This document shows, one piece after another, positions 43,906 through 51,480 of a stretch of 64,000 nucleotides of DNA (position 1 is its first letter; each line of letters opens with the position of its first letter). The notes under the pieces were generated by a model. The model searched no databases and was not told where the DNA came from. It saw only the letters and a list, made by a program, of their open reading frames with translations. This DNA is from Bacillus swezeyi. GTDB taxonomy: Bacteria > Bacillota > Bacilli > Bacillales > Bacillaceae. Location of the stretch: positions 310,001 through 374,000 of the forward strand of contig NZ_MRBK01000001.1 in assembly GCF_001969815.1 (NCBI RefSeq), read 5' to 3'. Position numbers and translations under genes: made by a program.

Positions 43906-44475
43906 ATGAAGATCATCGTCGGAATCACGGGCGCGACCGGCGCCATCTTTGGCGTGCGGATGCTGGAGTGGCTGAAAAAAGCCGGCGCTGAAACACATCT
44001 GGTCATCTCTCCGTGGGCAGGCGCAACCATTCAGCATGAAACAGGATATACAATCAAGGATTTAGAAAAGCTTGCGTCTTTTACATATTCACATAAAGAC
44101 CAAGCCGCCCGTATTTCAAGCGGTTCCTTTCAAACAGACGGAATGATTGTAGCACCTTGCAGTATGAAAACATTGGCAGGCATCCGCACCGGTTTGGCGG
44201 ATAATCTGCTGACCCGTTCAGCGGACGTGATGCTGAAGGAACGGAAAAAACTGATCCTTTTGACGAGGGAAACCCCGCTCAATCAAATTCATCTTGAAAA
44301 CATGCTTGAACTATCGCGTATGGGTGTGATGATTCTTCCGCCCATGCCGGCTTTCTATAACCATCCCCAAAATCTCATGGACATGGTCGACCACATTGTA
44401 TTCCGGACGCTTGACCAGTTTGGCATCCATCTGTCTGAAGCGAAACGCTGGGAAGGAATGAAACAGGCAAAATAA
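43906..44475 (+). CDS. bsdB: UbiX-like flavin prenyltransferase BsdB
   Basis: 189 residues. UbiX family signs: GITGATGAIFGVRML near the start, SGSFQTDGMIVAPCSMKTLAGI, and the TRETPLNQIHLENML segment. It makes prenylated FMN, the cofactor of the partner decarboxylase BsdC. AAAGGAGG precedes the ATG. About 15 residues shorter at the N-terminus than B. subtilis BsdB as I recall it, consistent with this start. First gene of bsdBCD-yclD; bsdC follows after 15 bp. Confidence 0.94.
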   Translation: MKIIVGITGATGAIFGVRMLEWLKKAGAETHLVISPWAGATIQHETGYTIKDLEKLASFTYSHKDQAARISSGSFQTDGMIVAPCSMKTLAGIRTGLADNLLTRSADVMLKERKKLILLTRETPLNQIHLENMLELSRMGVMILPPMPAFYNHPQNLMDMVDHIVFRTLDQFGIHLSEAKRWEGMKQAK

Positions 44476-44490
44476 AAGGAGGATAACAGA

Positions 44491-45912
44491 ATGGCTTATC
44501 AAGACTTTAGGGACTTTTTAAACGCATTAAAAAAAGAAGGACAGCTTCTTGAGGTGCAGGAAGAGGTAAAACCGGAACCCGACTTGGGCGCCGCTGCGCG
44601 CGCCGTGAACAACCTCGGGGATCAATCACCCGCTTTGCTGTTCAATAATATATACGGATACAACAATGCGCAAATCGCAATGAACGTCATCGGCTCCTGG
44701 CCGAACCACGCTTTAATGCTGGGTCTTCCGAAAGACACACCCGTCAAAGAACAGTTTTTTGAGTTTGCCCGCCGCTACGACCAATTTCCTGTGAAGGTTC
44801 AAAGAGAAGAAACGGCGCCGTTTCATGAAAATGAAATCACGGAGGACATCAACCTGTTTGATATTTTACCGCTCTTCCGCATCAACCAAGGCGACGGAGG
44901 CTATTATTTGGACAAAGCCTGCGTCATTTCAAGAGATGTCGAAGACCCTGAAAACTTTGGAAAACAAAATGTCGGCATTTACAGAATGCAGGTGAAAGGG
45001 AAAGACCGCCTCGGCATCCAGCCCGTACCTCAGCACGATATTGCCATTCATTTGCGGCAGGCTGAAGAACGCGGCGAAAACCTTCCCGTCACAATCGCCC
45101 TCGGCTGTGAACCTGTCATTACAACAGCGGCGTCAACACCGCTCTTATACGATCAGTCAGAATACGAAATGGCAGGCGCGCTTCAAGGTGAGCCGTATAA
45201 AATCGTCAAATCTAAGCTTTCCAACTTAGATATCCCATGGGGAGCCGAAGTCGTCCTTGAAGGTGAAATCATTGCCGGGGAACGCGAATTTGAAGGTCCG
45301 TTCGGCGAATTTACCGGCCACTATTCAGGCGGCCGCAGCATGCCGATCATCAAAATCAAACGCGTATCCCACCGCACGAATCCGATTTTTGAGCACTTAT
45401 ACTTAGGCATGCCATGGACGGAATGCGACTATATGATCGGCGTCAATACATGTGTGCCGCTTTATCAGCAGCTGAAAGAAGCGTATCCGGAAGAAATCGT
45501 CGCCGTCAATGCGATGTACACCCACGGGCTGATCGGGATTGTTTCAACGAAAAGCCGCTACGGCGGATTTGCAAAAGCGGTCGGAATGCGTGCGCTGACA
45601 ACACCGCACGGCCTCGGCTACTGCAAAATGGTCATCGTCGTTGACGAAGACGTCGATCCGTTTAATCTGCCGCAAGTGATGTGGGCGATTTCGACAAAAA
45701 TGCACCCGAAACACGATGCGGTCACAATCCCGGATCTATCCGTACTGCCGCTCGACCCGGGTTCAAATCCGGCCGGCATCACCCACAAAATGATTTTGGA
45801 TGCGACAACACCGGCAGCACCGGAAACAAGAGGCCACTATTCACAGCCGCTTGATTCCCCTCTAACCACGAAAGAATGGGAACAAAAATTAATGAATCTA
45901 TTAAATCAATAA
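44491..45912 (+). CDS. bsdC: UbiD-family phenolic acid decarboxylase BsdC
   Basis: 473 residues, the same as B. subtilis BsdC. UbiD family segments: EITEDINLFDILPLFRINQG, EFEGPFGEFTGHYSGG with the catalytic glutamates, and PAGITHKMILDAT. It uses prenylated FMN and a divalent metal to remove the carboxyl group of vanillate or 4-hydroxybenzoate non-oxidatively, a detoxification of aromatic acids. AAAGGAGG ribosome binding site. Confidence 0.95.
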   Translation: MAYQDFRDFLNALKKEGQLLEVQEEVKPEPDLGAAARAVNNLGDQSPALLFNNIYGYNNAQIAMNVIGSWPNHALMLGLPKDTPVKEQFFEFARRYDQFPVKVQREETAPFHENEITEDINLFDILPLFRINQGDGGYYLDKACVISRDVEDPENFGKQNVGIYRMQVKGKDRLGIQPVPQHDIAIHLRQAEERGENLPVTIALGCEPVITTAASTPLLYDQSEYEMAGALQGEPYKIVKSKLSNLDIPWGAEVVLEGEIIAGEREFEGPFGEFTGHYSGGRSMPIIKIKRVSHRTNPIFEHLYLGMPWTECDYMIGVNTCVPLYQQLKEAYPEEIVAVNAMYTHGLIGIVSTKSRYGGFAKAVGMRALTTPHGLGYCKMVIVVDEDVDPFNLPQVMWAISTKMHPKHDAVTIPDLSVLPLDPGSNPAGITHKMILDATTPAAPETRGHYSQPLDSPLTTKEWEQKLMNLLNQ

Positions 45913-45931
45913 GATAGGAGAGTGTTTCATT

Positions 45932-46159
45932 ATGCATACATGTCCGCGCTGCGACTTAAAAAAAGCGGAAACTGTCAGCAAGTCTCCCGTTGAAGGAGCA
46001 TGGGAAGTCTATCAATGCCAACATTGTTTTTTTACATGGAGATCGTCTGAGCCCGAAACGATCACAAATCCTGCAACATACAATCCGGCTTTTAAAATCG
46101 ATCCTTCCGAAGTCGAAACGGCCGTCCACGTGCCGGCGATTCCAAAGCGGAAAATCTAA
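45932..46159 (+). CDS. bsdD: Small decarboxylase subunit BsdD
   Basis: 75 residues, as in B. subtilis BsdD. CPRC near the N-terminus and CQHC about 23 residues later form a probable zinc ribbon. It is the third component of the BsdBCD system; its exact job is not settled. ATAGGAGAG lies before the ATG, 19 bp after bsdC. Confidence 0.93.
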   Translation: MHTCPRCDLKKAETVSKSPVEGAWEVYQCQHCFFTWRSSEPETITNPATYNPAFKIDPSEVETAVHVPAIPKRKI

Positions 46160-46175
46160 AGGGGGGGCATCCGGC

Positions 46176-46631
46176 ATGGCTCAACTATCAAACGAACTAT
46201 TTCAACTCTTAAACGGACAGAAACTCGCCGCGAAACGGCATGAGGCGATGATGCTTCAGACCGTCACCGAAGACGGCTGGCCCCACACGGCCATGATCAG
46301 CGCCGGAGAAATCCTCGCCTTGAACGACACCGATGTCCGCCTTGCTCTTTGGCAAGGCACAACAACAACGGCAAACATCACCCGCACAGGCCGGGCGCTC
46401 TTCGTCACATGGTGGAAAGGCAAAGCTCATTATGTGCGGCTGTCTTTAACGAAACTGCCAGACTTAAAAGACGCCAAATACCCGAGAGCGCGCTTTGCCG
46501 GCACTGTCAAATCAGCCCGCGAAGACACCGCCAAATACGCCGATATCATCGCGGGTGTTCAGATTGAGCTGAAAGATGAAGATTCGGTTTTGCGGCGGTG
46601 GGAGGAGACGCTTGAGGAGTTGCAGAAATAA
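46176..46631 (+). CDS. yclD: YclD-like pyridoxamine phosphate oxidase-fold protein
   Basis: 151 residues from the ATG at 46176, which has AAAGGGGGGG in front; a longer open frame reaching back to 45990 runs through bsdD in another frame and is not used. The sequence has the split-barrel flavin-binding look of PNPOx-like proteins (WPHTAMISAGEILAL, ALFVTWWKGKAHYVRL). B. subtilis has yclD in the same place after bsdD. Biochemical function unknown; co-transcription with bsdBCD suggests a role linked to phenolic acids. Confidence 0.85.
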   Translation: MAQLSNELFQLLNGQKLAAKRHEAMMLQTVTEDGWPHTAMISAGEILALNDTDVRLALWQGTTTTANITRTGRALFVTWWKGKAHYVRLSLTKLPDLKDAKYPRARFAGTVKSAREDTAKYADIIAGVQIELKDEDSVLRRWEETLEELQK

Positions 46632-46634
46632 CAG

Positions 46635-46665
46635 AAGGACCGTGGGGAACCATGGTCCTTTTATT
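46635..46665 (+). terminator. Terminator after yclD
   Basis: Stem AAGGACCGTGG / CCATGGTCCTT with one bulged base, then TTTATTATTT. It lies between the convergent yclD and the last gene of the toxin locus. Confidence 0.7.
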
Positions 46666-47080
46666 ATTTCTGCAACATGTGATTCGTCACTTTATAGGCC
46701 GCAAAAAAGCCGCCTGACATCACGAGAAACATAACCGCAAACACGCCGAACTTCCAAGTGAGAGAGAAATCAGGCAGGGAAAAGACGGATGTTCCTGAAA
46801 CGAGGATGCCGACGAGATAGAAAGAGAGCGTAAAAGGCTTTCTATATTTTTTCCAAAATATTTTCGCGACGATATTTCTTTGAGGCTCGCTTTGATCCTT
46901 GAGAACCTTATTCAAGATGAGATAAATCATGAATGCGAAAAAAGATGTTCCCATGAGCATAAAGCCAATAACAAAATTTTTTTCTTTCCAGTTCATTGAA
47001 GGATTGATAAAACCGGTCAAAAGAATGCCTGCTACATATATGAGATAGATTGAGAGAATGATTTTATTTCTGCGTTTCAC
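46664..47080 (-). CDS. Small four-helix membrane protein, immunity candidate
   Basis: 138 residues from GTG at 47080, chosen because GAAGGAG lies 9 nt upstream; two in-frame starts 9 and 18 bp further up sit on or before that Shine-Dalgarno sequence. About four hydrophobic segments with short charged loops; no family recognised. It overlaps the preceding 243-residue membrane protein gene by 17 bp, so the two are translationally coupled. As the last gene of an LXG toxin locus it is a candidate immunity or accessory protein, by context only. Confidence 0.7.
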   Translation of the reverse strand: MKRRNKIILSIYLIYVAGILLTGFINPSMNWKEKNFVIGFMLMGTSFFAFMIYLILNKVLKDQSEPQRNIVAKIFWKKYRKPFTLSFYLVGILVSGTSVFSLPDFSLTWKFGVFAVMFLVMSGGFFAAYKVTNHMLQK

Positions 47081-47795
47081 GAATGACATCTCCTTCAAGT
47101 TTTATGGCCGTATAAAGTCTGATATTTTGGCCGATGATATCTTGATTGGCTTTAATGAAAAAGTATTTGTGGATGATTTTGATCCCCGTGTAAGAAAATA
47201 GGCAAGCCATAAGCAAATAGACGATACTGATAAACAGGTTGACGACAGACTCGGAAAAATGCAAAGCAATGTGAGATATGATATAACCTGCTGCTGGGCA
47301 AATCATGAAAAAGCCGACGGCCCAAGAAGATGCGCTTCTTTTGTTTCGTTTATCATCAGGGAAGACAACCAAGTAGTACCGAATAGCGAGGAAAATGACG
47401 GCAGCATATATGAACAGAGACAGAATGATCAATGGCACATGAAAGCCAAACGCTGCAAACATCAACTTTTGCGACACGATCAACTGGCAATACGATATAG
47501 CGCTGAGCGATACGCCCATAAAGCGAACATATTTGAGTTTATGATGATAGCTGGTTATGTTTTTGACATTCATGATGATCATCCATATATTCATCACGAT
47601 GGCGACAGGTACGGCGGCGAAAGTAAAACACTTGATTTCGTTCGCCAGCAAAGGGAATAAGCATAGAATATCCAGCATCAAAACGATAAAACAAGCCATT
47701 CCCCATTTCGTTTCCCGGCTGATGGAAGCTGTCAAATGAGATTGAATATTGTCGGGTAAATTTTTGTATGTCGCACGTTCTTTTAATTTCAGCAA
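47064..47795 (-). CDS. Multi-pass membrane protein, paralogue of the immunity candidate at 48122
   Basis: 243 residues with about six hydrophobic helices. By eye it aligns end to end with the 234-residue protein encoded at 48122: shared features include NLP..IQ.HLT near the start, the mid-protein RYYLV.FP..KR block, P.AGYI and a C-terminal FFIKANQDII / FIFVKANQDII match. It starts with TTG behind CCGGAGGAAC. A hairpin terminator (47834-47856) separates it from the DUF4176 gene upstream, so its supply may differ from its paralogue. Probably a second immunity protein, for the resident toxin or for a variant. Confidence 0.72.
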   Translation of the reverse strand: MLKLKERATYKNLPDNIQSHLTASISRETKWGMACFIVLMLDILCLFPLLANEIKCFTFAAVPVAIVMNIWMIIMNVKNITSYHHKLKYVRFMGVSLSAISYCQLIVSQKLMFAAFGFHVPLIILSLFIYAAVIFLAIRYYLVVFPDDKRNKRSASSWAVGFFMICPAAGYIISHIALHFSESVVNLFISIVYLLMACLFSYTGIKIIHKYFFIKANQDIIGQNIRLYTAIKLEGDVIRETQK

Positions 47796-47833
47796 GCTTC
47801 CGTTCCTCCGGTGTTAAAAATCAGCATAAGAGA

Positions 47834-47856
47834 AAGCATCTCGATGTGAGATGCTT
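47834..47856 (-). terminator. Internal hairpin in the LXG locus
   Basis: Perfect 9-bp stem AAGCATCTC / GAGATGCTT with a 5-nt loop; on the minus strand it is followed by TCTCTTATG. It lies between the DUF4176 gene and the second membrane protein gene. T-poor tail, so possibly a partial terminator or attenuator. Confidence 0.5.
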
Positions 47857-47862
47857 AGAATT

Positions 47863-48135
47863 TTAATCCATCACCGCTTCAGCCAGAACTTGCTGAAACT
47901 CGATTTCTTCCTCGTCTTGATAGCCTTCGAAAATCACTTTTTCAATGTCTGAATGGTTAAATGCAAATGCATGTTCAGGATCAATATAACCTTCAGGATA
48001 GAAAACGCCGATATAATCAAACATCTTTGGATTATTGCTGACCATAATCTGCTTTCTTCCGTATATCATTAATCTCTTTGTTCCGCCTTCTAACAAGACG
48101 ATAGAGCCGATTGGCAATAATTTATTTTGGGTCAT
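47863..48135 (-). CDS. DUF4176 family protein of the LXG operon
   Basis: 90 residues, acidic C-terminal half. The opening LLPIGSIVLLEGGTKRLMIYGR is the hallmark of DUF4176, a family found in type VII secretion / LXG toxin operons and in some larger secreted proteins. It starts with ATG and overlaps the upstream membrane protein gene by 14 bp. Probably an adaptor or accessory for the toxin; function not established to my knowledge. Confidence 0.82.
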   Translation of the reverse strand: MTQNKLLPIGSIVLLEGGTKRLMIYGRKQIMVSNNPKMFDYIGVFYPEGYIDPEHAFAFNHSDIEKVIFEGYQDEEEIEFQQVLAEAVMD

Positions 48136-48826
48136 GGCTGAATCTCCCCTTTCCTAATCTTTGATTTATGATGTCTTGATTGGCCTTAACAAAGATAAAC
48201 TGATGGACAAACTTAACGCCGACGTAAGAAGATAAACAACCCATAAACAGATACATATAACTCATAAATAAATCAGCTACTGAGTCTGAAAAACGAAATA
48301 TGAATTGTGCGGCTATATATCCTGCTCCTGGTCCTAAAGTTAACAGGTATGTTCCCCAAGCCGGGCTATTTTTCTTTTTTCTTTTATAATTTGGAAAGAT
48401 TACTAAGTAGTATCGAATAAAGCCAATAATCACGATGAGATAAGCCAACAAAGAAGTCATCATATATAAAGGATTGGAACCTAACACAGAAAAACCGTAT
48501 TTTTGTGATAGCACAAAATAACAAAATGATAAAACAGTGCCAGTTCCGCCTTTATATAATGTAAAGTGTAAAGCATTATGGCTACTAATTTTCATAAACA
48601 TGACTATCAATGTCCAAATGTTAATGCCGATCATAAATGGCAGAGCTACCAAAGTAAAAAGTCTTTCTCCATTAACTAATAATGGAATAGCACATACTAA
48701 GTCTAGAAATACAACAATACAAAATAACAAGGCAATTTTGTCATCTTTCGTGACAATAGGTGTTAGATGTGTTTGGATTTCTGAAGGCAAATTTCCGTAC
48801 TTAACTTTACCGTCCAACTTTATCAA
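48122..48826 (-). CDS. Multi-pass membrane protein, probable LXG-toxin immunity protein
   Basis: 234 residues with about six predicted hydrophobic helices and a short cytosolic-looking N-terminus (KYGNLPSEIQTHLTPIV). TTG start at 48826 behind AAGGAG, 22 bp after the toxin stop. Placement directly after an LXG gene is the usual immunity position, and a membrane protein fits a toxin whose C-terminus looks membrane-active (compare TspA-TsaI and TelE-type pairs). A paralogue is encoded two genes downstream. No family recognised. Confidence 0.75.
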   Translation of the reverse strand: MIKLDGKVKYGNLPSEIQTHLTPIVTKDDKIALLFCIVVFLDLVCAIPLLVNGERLFTLVALPFMIGINIWTLIVMFMKISSHNALHFTLYKGGTGTVLSFCYFVLSQKYGFSVLGSNPLYMMTSLLAYLIVIIGFIRYYLVIFPNYKRKKKNSPAWGTYLLTLGPGAGYIAAQFIFRFSDSVADLFMSYMYLFMGCLSSYVGVKFVHQFIFVKANQDIINQRLGKGRFSHDPK

Positions 48827-48848
48827 AATTTCAAACTCCTTATCTGCT

Positions 48849-50282
48849 TTATTTGAACCAACCTGCTATAGTTTTTATTCCAGACTCTACTCCTTCTTTA
48901 GCCATATCTGTTATGCTTTTTTTATCTTCACCCCATTTTACTCCGCCTAATAATTCCGATACAAACATTGAAGCAACGAATGCCGCAGCACCAGCTGCTA
49001 TAACTGGGGCACCAAAAGTTCCTATTGCTATAGCACCTGCCGCAGCACCGACACCTAGAGTCGCTGCTCCAATTCCGACGTCTACTCCAACATCTCCAAC
49101 CGTTTTTTCCACTGAAACATTTGGGTCATTTATATTATGTATAAGATCTTCTCCGGTTGTAATTGCGACACCAGCCCAGCCCAGTTTGCTTTTCATTGCG
49201 CCTTTTATTGCGGAAGGAACTCTTGTTTGTCTAGCTATTTCAGGTGTATGTCCGGCCTTCAATTGCGATTCAGTCCATGTGTCAGCATAATTTTGTCCCT
49301 TAATATTAATGACTTTACCATTCTTAACTTTATAAGATGTTATTTCCTTTCCGTTTTTTGTAGTTTTTACAACTTTTTTAATACTTACCCCATCTTTAGT
49401 GCCGTGCTTTACACTCGTCCCAAAATCCTTTGCAGCAGTAGTCGTCCCATACAAACTTCCTGCACTGGATACAGGATACGCCCAATCGATCTCAAATGGA
49501 AGCTCTTCTTTTGTTGCATCATCGATTTTGCCATTTTCATCTTTTTCGCCGAGCCGTCCAAGCATTTTCTCCATCGGCGTTTCGACGGTGTTTTGCAGAT
49601 CACTTTGCAGGTTGCCTGACGTTTGATTGATTGTTGAATCGTTTTGCGCTTCCAGGATCGACCCGCTCTTATATTTAGAGATCTCAATCCTCGGCCCTGT
49701 ATACATCTTCTCCAACTGCTCGATGTACTGCTTCATCGTGTCGAGGTCTTTTCGCGCGGTTTTCAGCGCGTTTGTTTGTTCGCGGTCGAAGTTGTAGATT
49801 TTTTCGATTGTCTCGCTGATTTGTCGTTGGGCTTTTTTGGCGTTTTCGTTGACGGCGGAATCGTCGAGATCGGGCAGGTCGACAATGTGGCTGACAGTGG
49901 CGGCTGTCTGATTGGCTTTTGCTGTCAGTCTGGCTGTCAATGATTCAGCCTGGCTGACGCCGTCATGGAGTTCGTTTTCGAGAAAGCTTTGCGAGATAAA
50001 GCCGTTTTCAGTTGGCTCCAGGGAGCTGAGCGCACTTTTCGCCTTTTCTAAAATTCCTTTATAGTCGGAGATAAAAGATTCATAAAAAAGAAGAAAAGTG
50101 GTGTGGCACTCTTCGTAGAAGGAACGGATCGCCTCGCCTCCCGCGCCTTTTAAGGCGTCGTCGAGAGAGGTGATGCCTTTGACGCTTTGTTTGACTTTTG
50201 AAATGTCGTCTTCCTGGTTTTTCAATTCAGTCAGCGTTTTGTCGAGGCCGTTTTGAAATGCCTGGACATCTAATGTTTTCAA
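48849..50282 (-). CDS. LXG-domain type VII secretion toxin with glycine-rich membrane-active C-terminus
   Basis: 477 residues; TTG start at 50282 behind AAGGAAGGG. The N-terminal ~210 residues are helical and match the LXG targeting domain (LDVQAFQNGLDKTLTEL, SFYEECHTTFLLFYESFI, IVDLPDLDDS). A linker follows, with pre-toxin sequence FEIDWAYPVSSAGSLYGTTTAAKDF. The C-terminal part carries a glycine/alanine hydrophobic stretch at about 395-445 with GxxxG spacings (GVDVG, GAAAG), ending in an amphipathic GIKTIAGWFK. I see no nuclease, deaminase or ADP-ribosyltransferase motif, so membrane permeabilisation is the best guess. Upstream genes encode its likely secretion partners, downstream ones its immunity proteins. 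Confidence 0.85.
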   Translation of the reverse strand: MKTLDVQAFQNGLDKTLTELKNQEDDISKVKQSVKGITSLDDALKGAGGEAIRSFYEECHTTFLLFYESFISDYKGILEKAKSALSSLEPTENGFISQSFLENELHDGVSQAESLTARLTAKANQTAATVSHIVDLPDLDDSAVNENAKKAQRQISETIEKIYNFDREQTNALKTARKDLDTMKQYIEQLEKMYTGPRIEISKYKSGSILEAQNDSTINQTSGNLQSDLQNTVETPMEKMLGRLGEKDENGKIDDATKEELPFEIDWAYPVSSAGSLYGTTTAAKDFGTSVKHGTKDGVSIKKVVKTTKNGKEITSYKVKNGKVINIKGQNYADTWTESQLKAGHTPEIARQTRVPSAIKGAMKSKLGWAGVAITTGEDLIHNINDPNVSVEKTVGDVGVDVGIGAATLGVGAAAGAIAIGTFGAPVIAAGAAAFVASMFVSELLGGVKWGEDKKSITDMAKEGVESGIKTIAGWFK

Positions 50283-50298
50283 TGCGATTCCCTTCCTT

Positions 50299-50577
50299 CT
50301 ACTTGCTTTTGATGGATGATGCCAGTTTTTTGTCTGTGTCTTTCATCGTCTCCACTGCTGATTCGGTTTGGGCGATTTGTTTGGAGAGAGCCGAAGCGTA
50401 GGTTTCTGCCAGTTCTTTTAAGTCTTTATTCATTTCTTCGATTTTTTTGACGACATCAAGGTGGTTTTTGCCGCTGATGTCTGTCGGTACGCTCGACTTG
50501 ATCCCCTCGGCGGAGTGCTTCAGCTTTGAGAGGGCGTGTTTAACTTCACCGGTTTTGACTTTGATTTCTTGGCTCAT
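50299..50577 (-). CDS. Small helical LXG partner protein (YwqI/DUF5344-like)
   Basis: 92 residues from ATG at 50577 with AAAGGAGT 7 nt upstream. Entirely helical-looking, with charged and small residues and no Cys, Trp or signal; begins EIKVKTGEVKHALSKLKH. Size, position and character match YwqI, encoded between ywqH and the LXG gene ywqJ in B. subtilis. Such small helical proteins bind the LXG domain and target it to the type VII secretion machine. The toxin gene follows after 16 bp. Confidence 0.8.
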   Translation of the reverse strand: MSQEIKVKTGEVKHALSKLKHSAEGIKSSVPTDISGKNHLDVVKKIEEMNKDLKELAETYASALSKQIAQTESAVETMKDTDKKLASSIKSK

Positions 50578-50590
50578 GTTTATGACTCCT

Positions 50591-50977
50591 TTAGCGGCGG
50601 GCCTCTTTTTCTTCTTTTTCCAGCTTCTCAATTTTCTTTTTTAATGAGCTGATATCTTGGCCGAGTGAATGAATTTCATCTTTTAAAGAAGCGATGCGCT
50701 CGTTTAATTTTTTAAACACCTCATTCAATTGCTTCCCGCAAATATCATTGTAGGCCGATTTCATATCGTTTCTGACGTTTTTAAAGGAATCGGCAAGGCT
50801 GCCCTGCCATGTCGTTGAAGACAGTCCGGGCTCTTTGATGCTGCTTTTCGAATCCTCAAATTCCTCTTTTGTGATTGTTAATTCAGATTTGCAATTTTTC
50901 AGATGTGTCAGCTGTTCTTTTTTGATGACTAGTGTGCCCTGCATGCCATATAGGACCGTTTTTTCCCAGATGATCAT
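50591..50977 (-). CDS. WXG-like helical LXG partner protein (YwqH/DUF5082-like)
   Basis: 128 residues from ATG at 50977, preceded by GGGAGGTGG; an in-frame extension to 51025 lacks a ribosome binding site. Helix, WxG-type turn (TTWQGSLADSF), then a long coiled coil ending in a Lys/Glu-rich tail. Corresponds to the first gene of ywqHIJ-type operons. It probably pairs with the next protein to deliver the toxin to the ESX/Yuk secretion system, whose genes are not in this window. Confidence 0.78.
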   Translation of the reverse strand: MIIWEKTVLYGMQGTLVIKKEQLTHLKNCKSELTITKEEFEDSKSSIKEPGLSSTTWQGSLADSFKNVRNDMKSAYNDICGKQLNEVFKKLNERIASLKDEIHSLGQDISSLKKKIEKLEKEEKEARR

Positions 50978-51480
50978 GGTCTGCCACCTCCCGGCAATTT
51001 GATTCAAATGGCCTGTTGGAATCATTTAGTAAAGGACCTTAATAATGTTACAACATGGTATAAATGAGTTGAATAGGAAAAATGAACCATGATCAAAAGA
51101 ATGTTTTTAATGAAAATAAGCAATCGTTCTTTATCATGGCTGGAATTTCCGGCATTTTCCCTTTTTTTATAGGGTTAAAAGGCATGGTTCTTATGGCTTG
51201 TTTTTTTATCATATTTATTTTCTGTTTCACGAAATTTAAGGTTATTTTAAGAAAAAAGTGACCTTTCGAGAGGCCGAACAAGGTATTTCAGACGAAATGT
51301 CAAATAATTTAGGTATTTCATATGAACAAGGAGGGGTATTTGTCTGTTTATGATGAAAAAGGGGGCAGGACGAGTTTCCTGACAATATTTCCAGCCGGAT
51401 TCTCAGAACATATGCTGCCAAATACGCGGTCAATGATGATTGGAAACGCTGTCTTTCCCCTGACCAACAGGGGGATGAGG
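50978..51480. other. Divergent intergenic region, LXG operon to sugar-sensor operon
   Basis: Besides the 59-residue micro-ORF, it contains the direct repeat AGGTATTTCA at 51281-51290 and 51311-51320 (exactly 30 bp, about three helical turns apart), with a related GGGTATTTG at 51334. These are candidate operators for the response regulator encoded downstream. The stretch 51322-51480 is open in frame with the sensor gene but lacks a signal or family match, so I treat it as leader. Confidence 0.5.
51082..51261 (+). CDS. Putative 59-residue membrane micro-protein
   Basis: ATG to TGA, 60 codons. Hydrophilic start (NHDQKNVFNENKQ), then two hydrophobic stretches (GISGIFPFFIGL; MVLMACFFIIFIFCF) and a basic end (KFKVILRKK), a believable small membrane protein topology. 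The ribosome binding site (ATAGG) is weak. It lies in the divergent gap between the LXG operon and the sugar-sensor operon. No family recognised. Confidence 0.45.
   Translation: MNHDQKNVFNENKQSFFIMAGISGIFPFFIGLKGMVLMACFFIIFIFCFTKFKVILRKK

Noticed and set aside
45990-46175. Upstream extension of yclD overlapping bsdD
   Set aside because: It reads bsdD in another frame; the ATG at 46176 has an excellent Shine-Dalgarno sequence and gives the expected size.
49137-49943. Plus-strand open frames of 75-160 codons antisense to the LXG gene
   Set aside because: They are shadows of a well-supported minus-strand gene, Cys/Ser-rich with no start signals.
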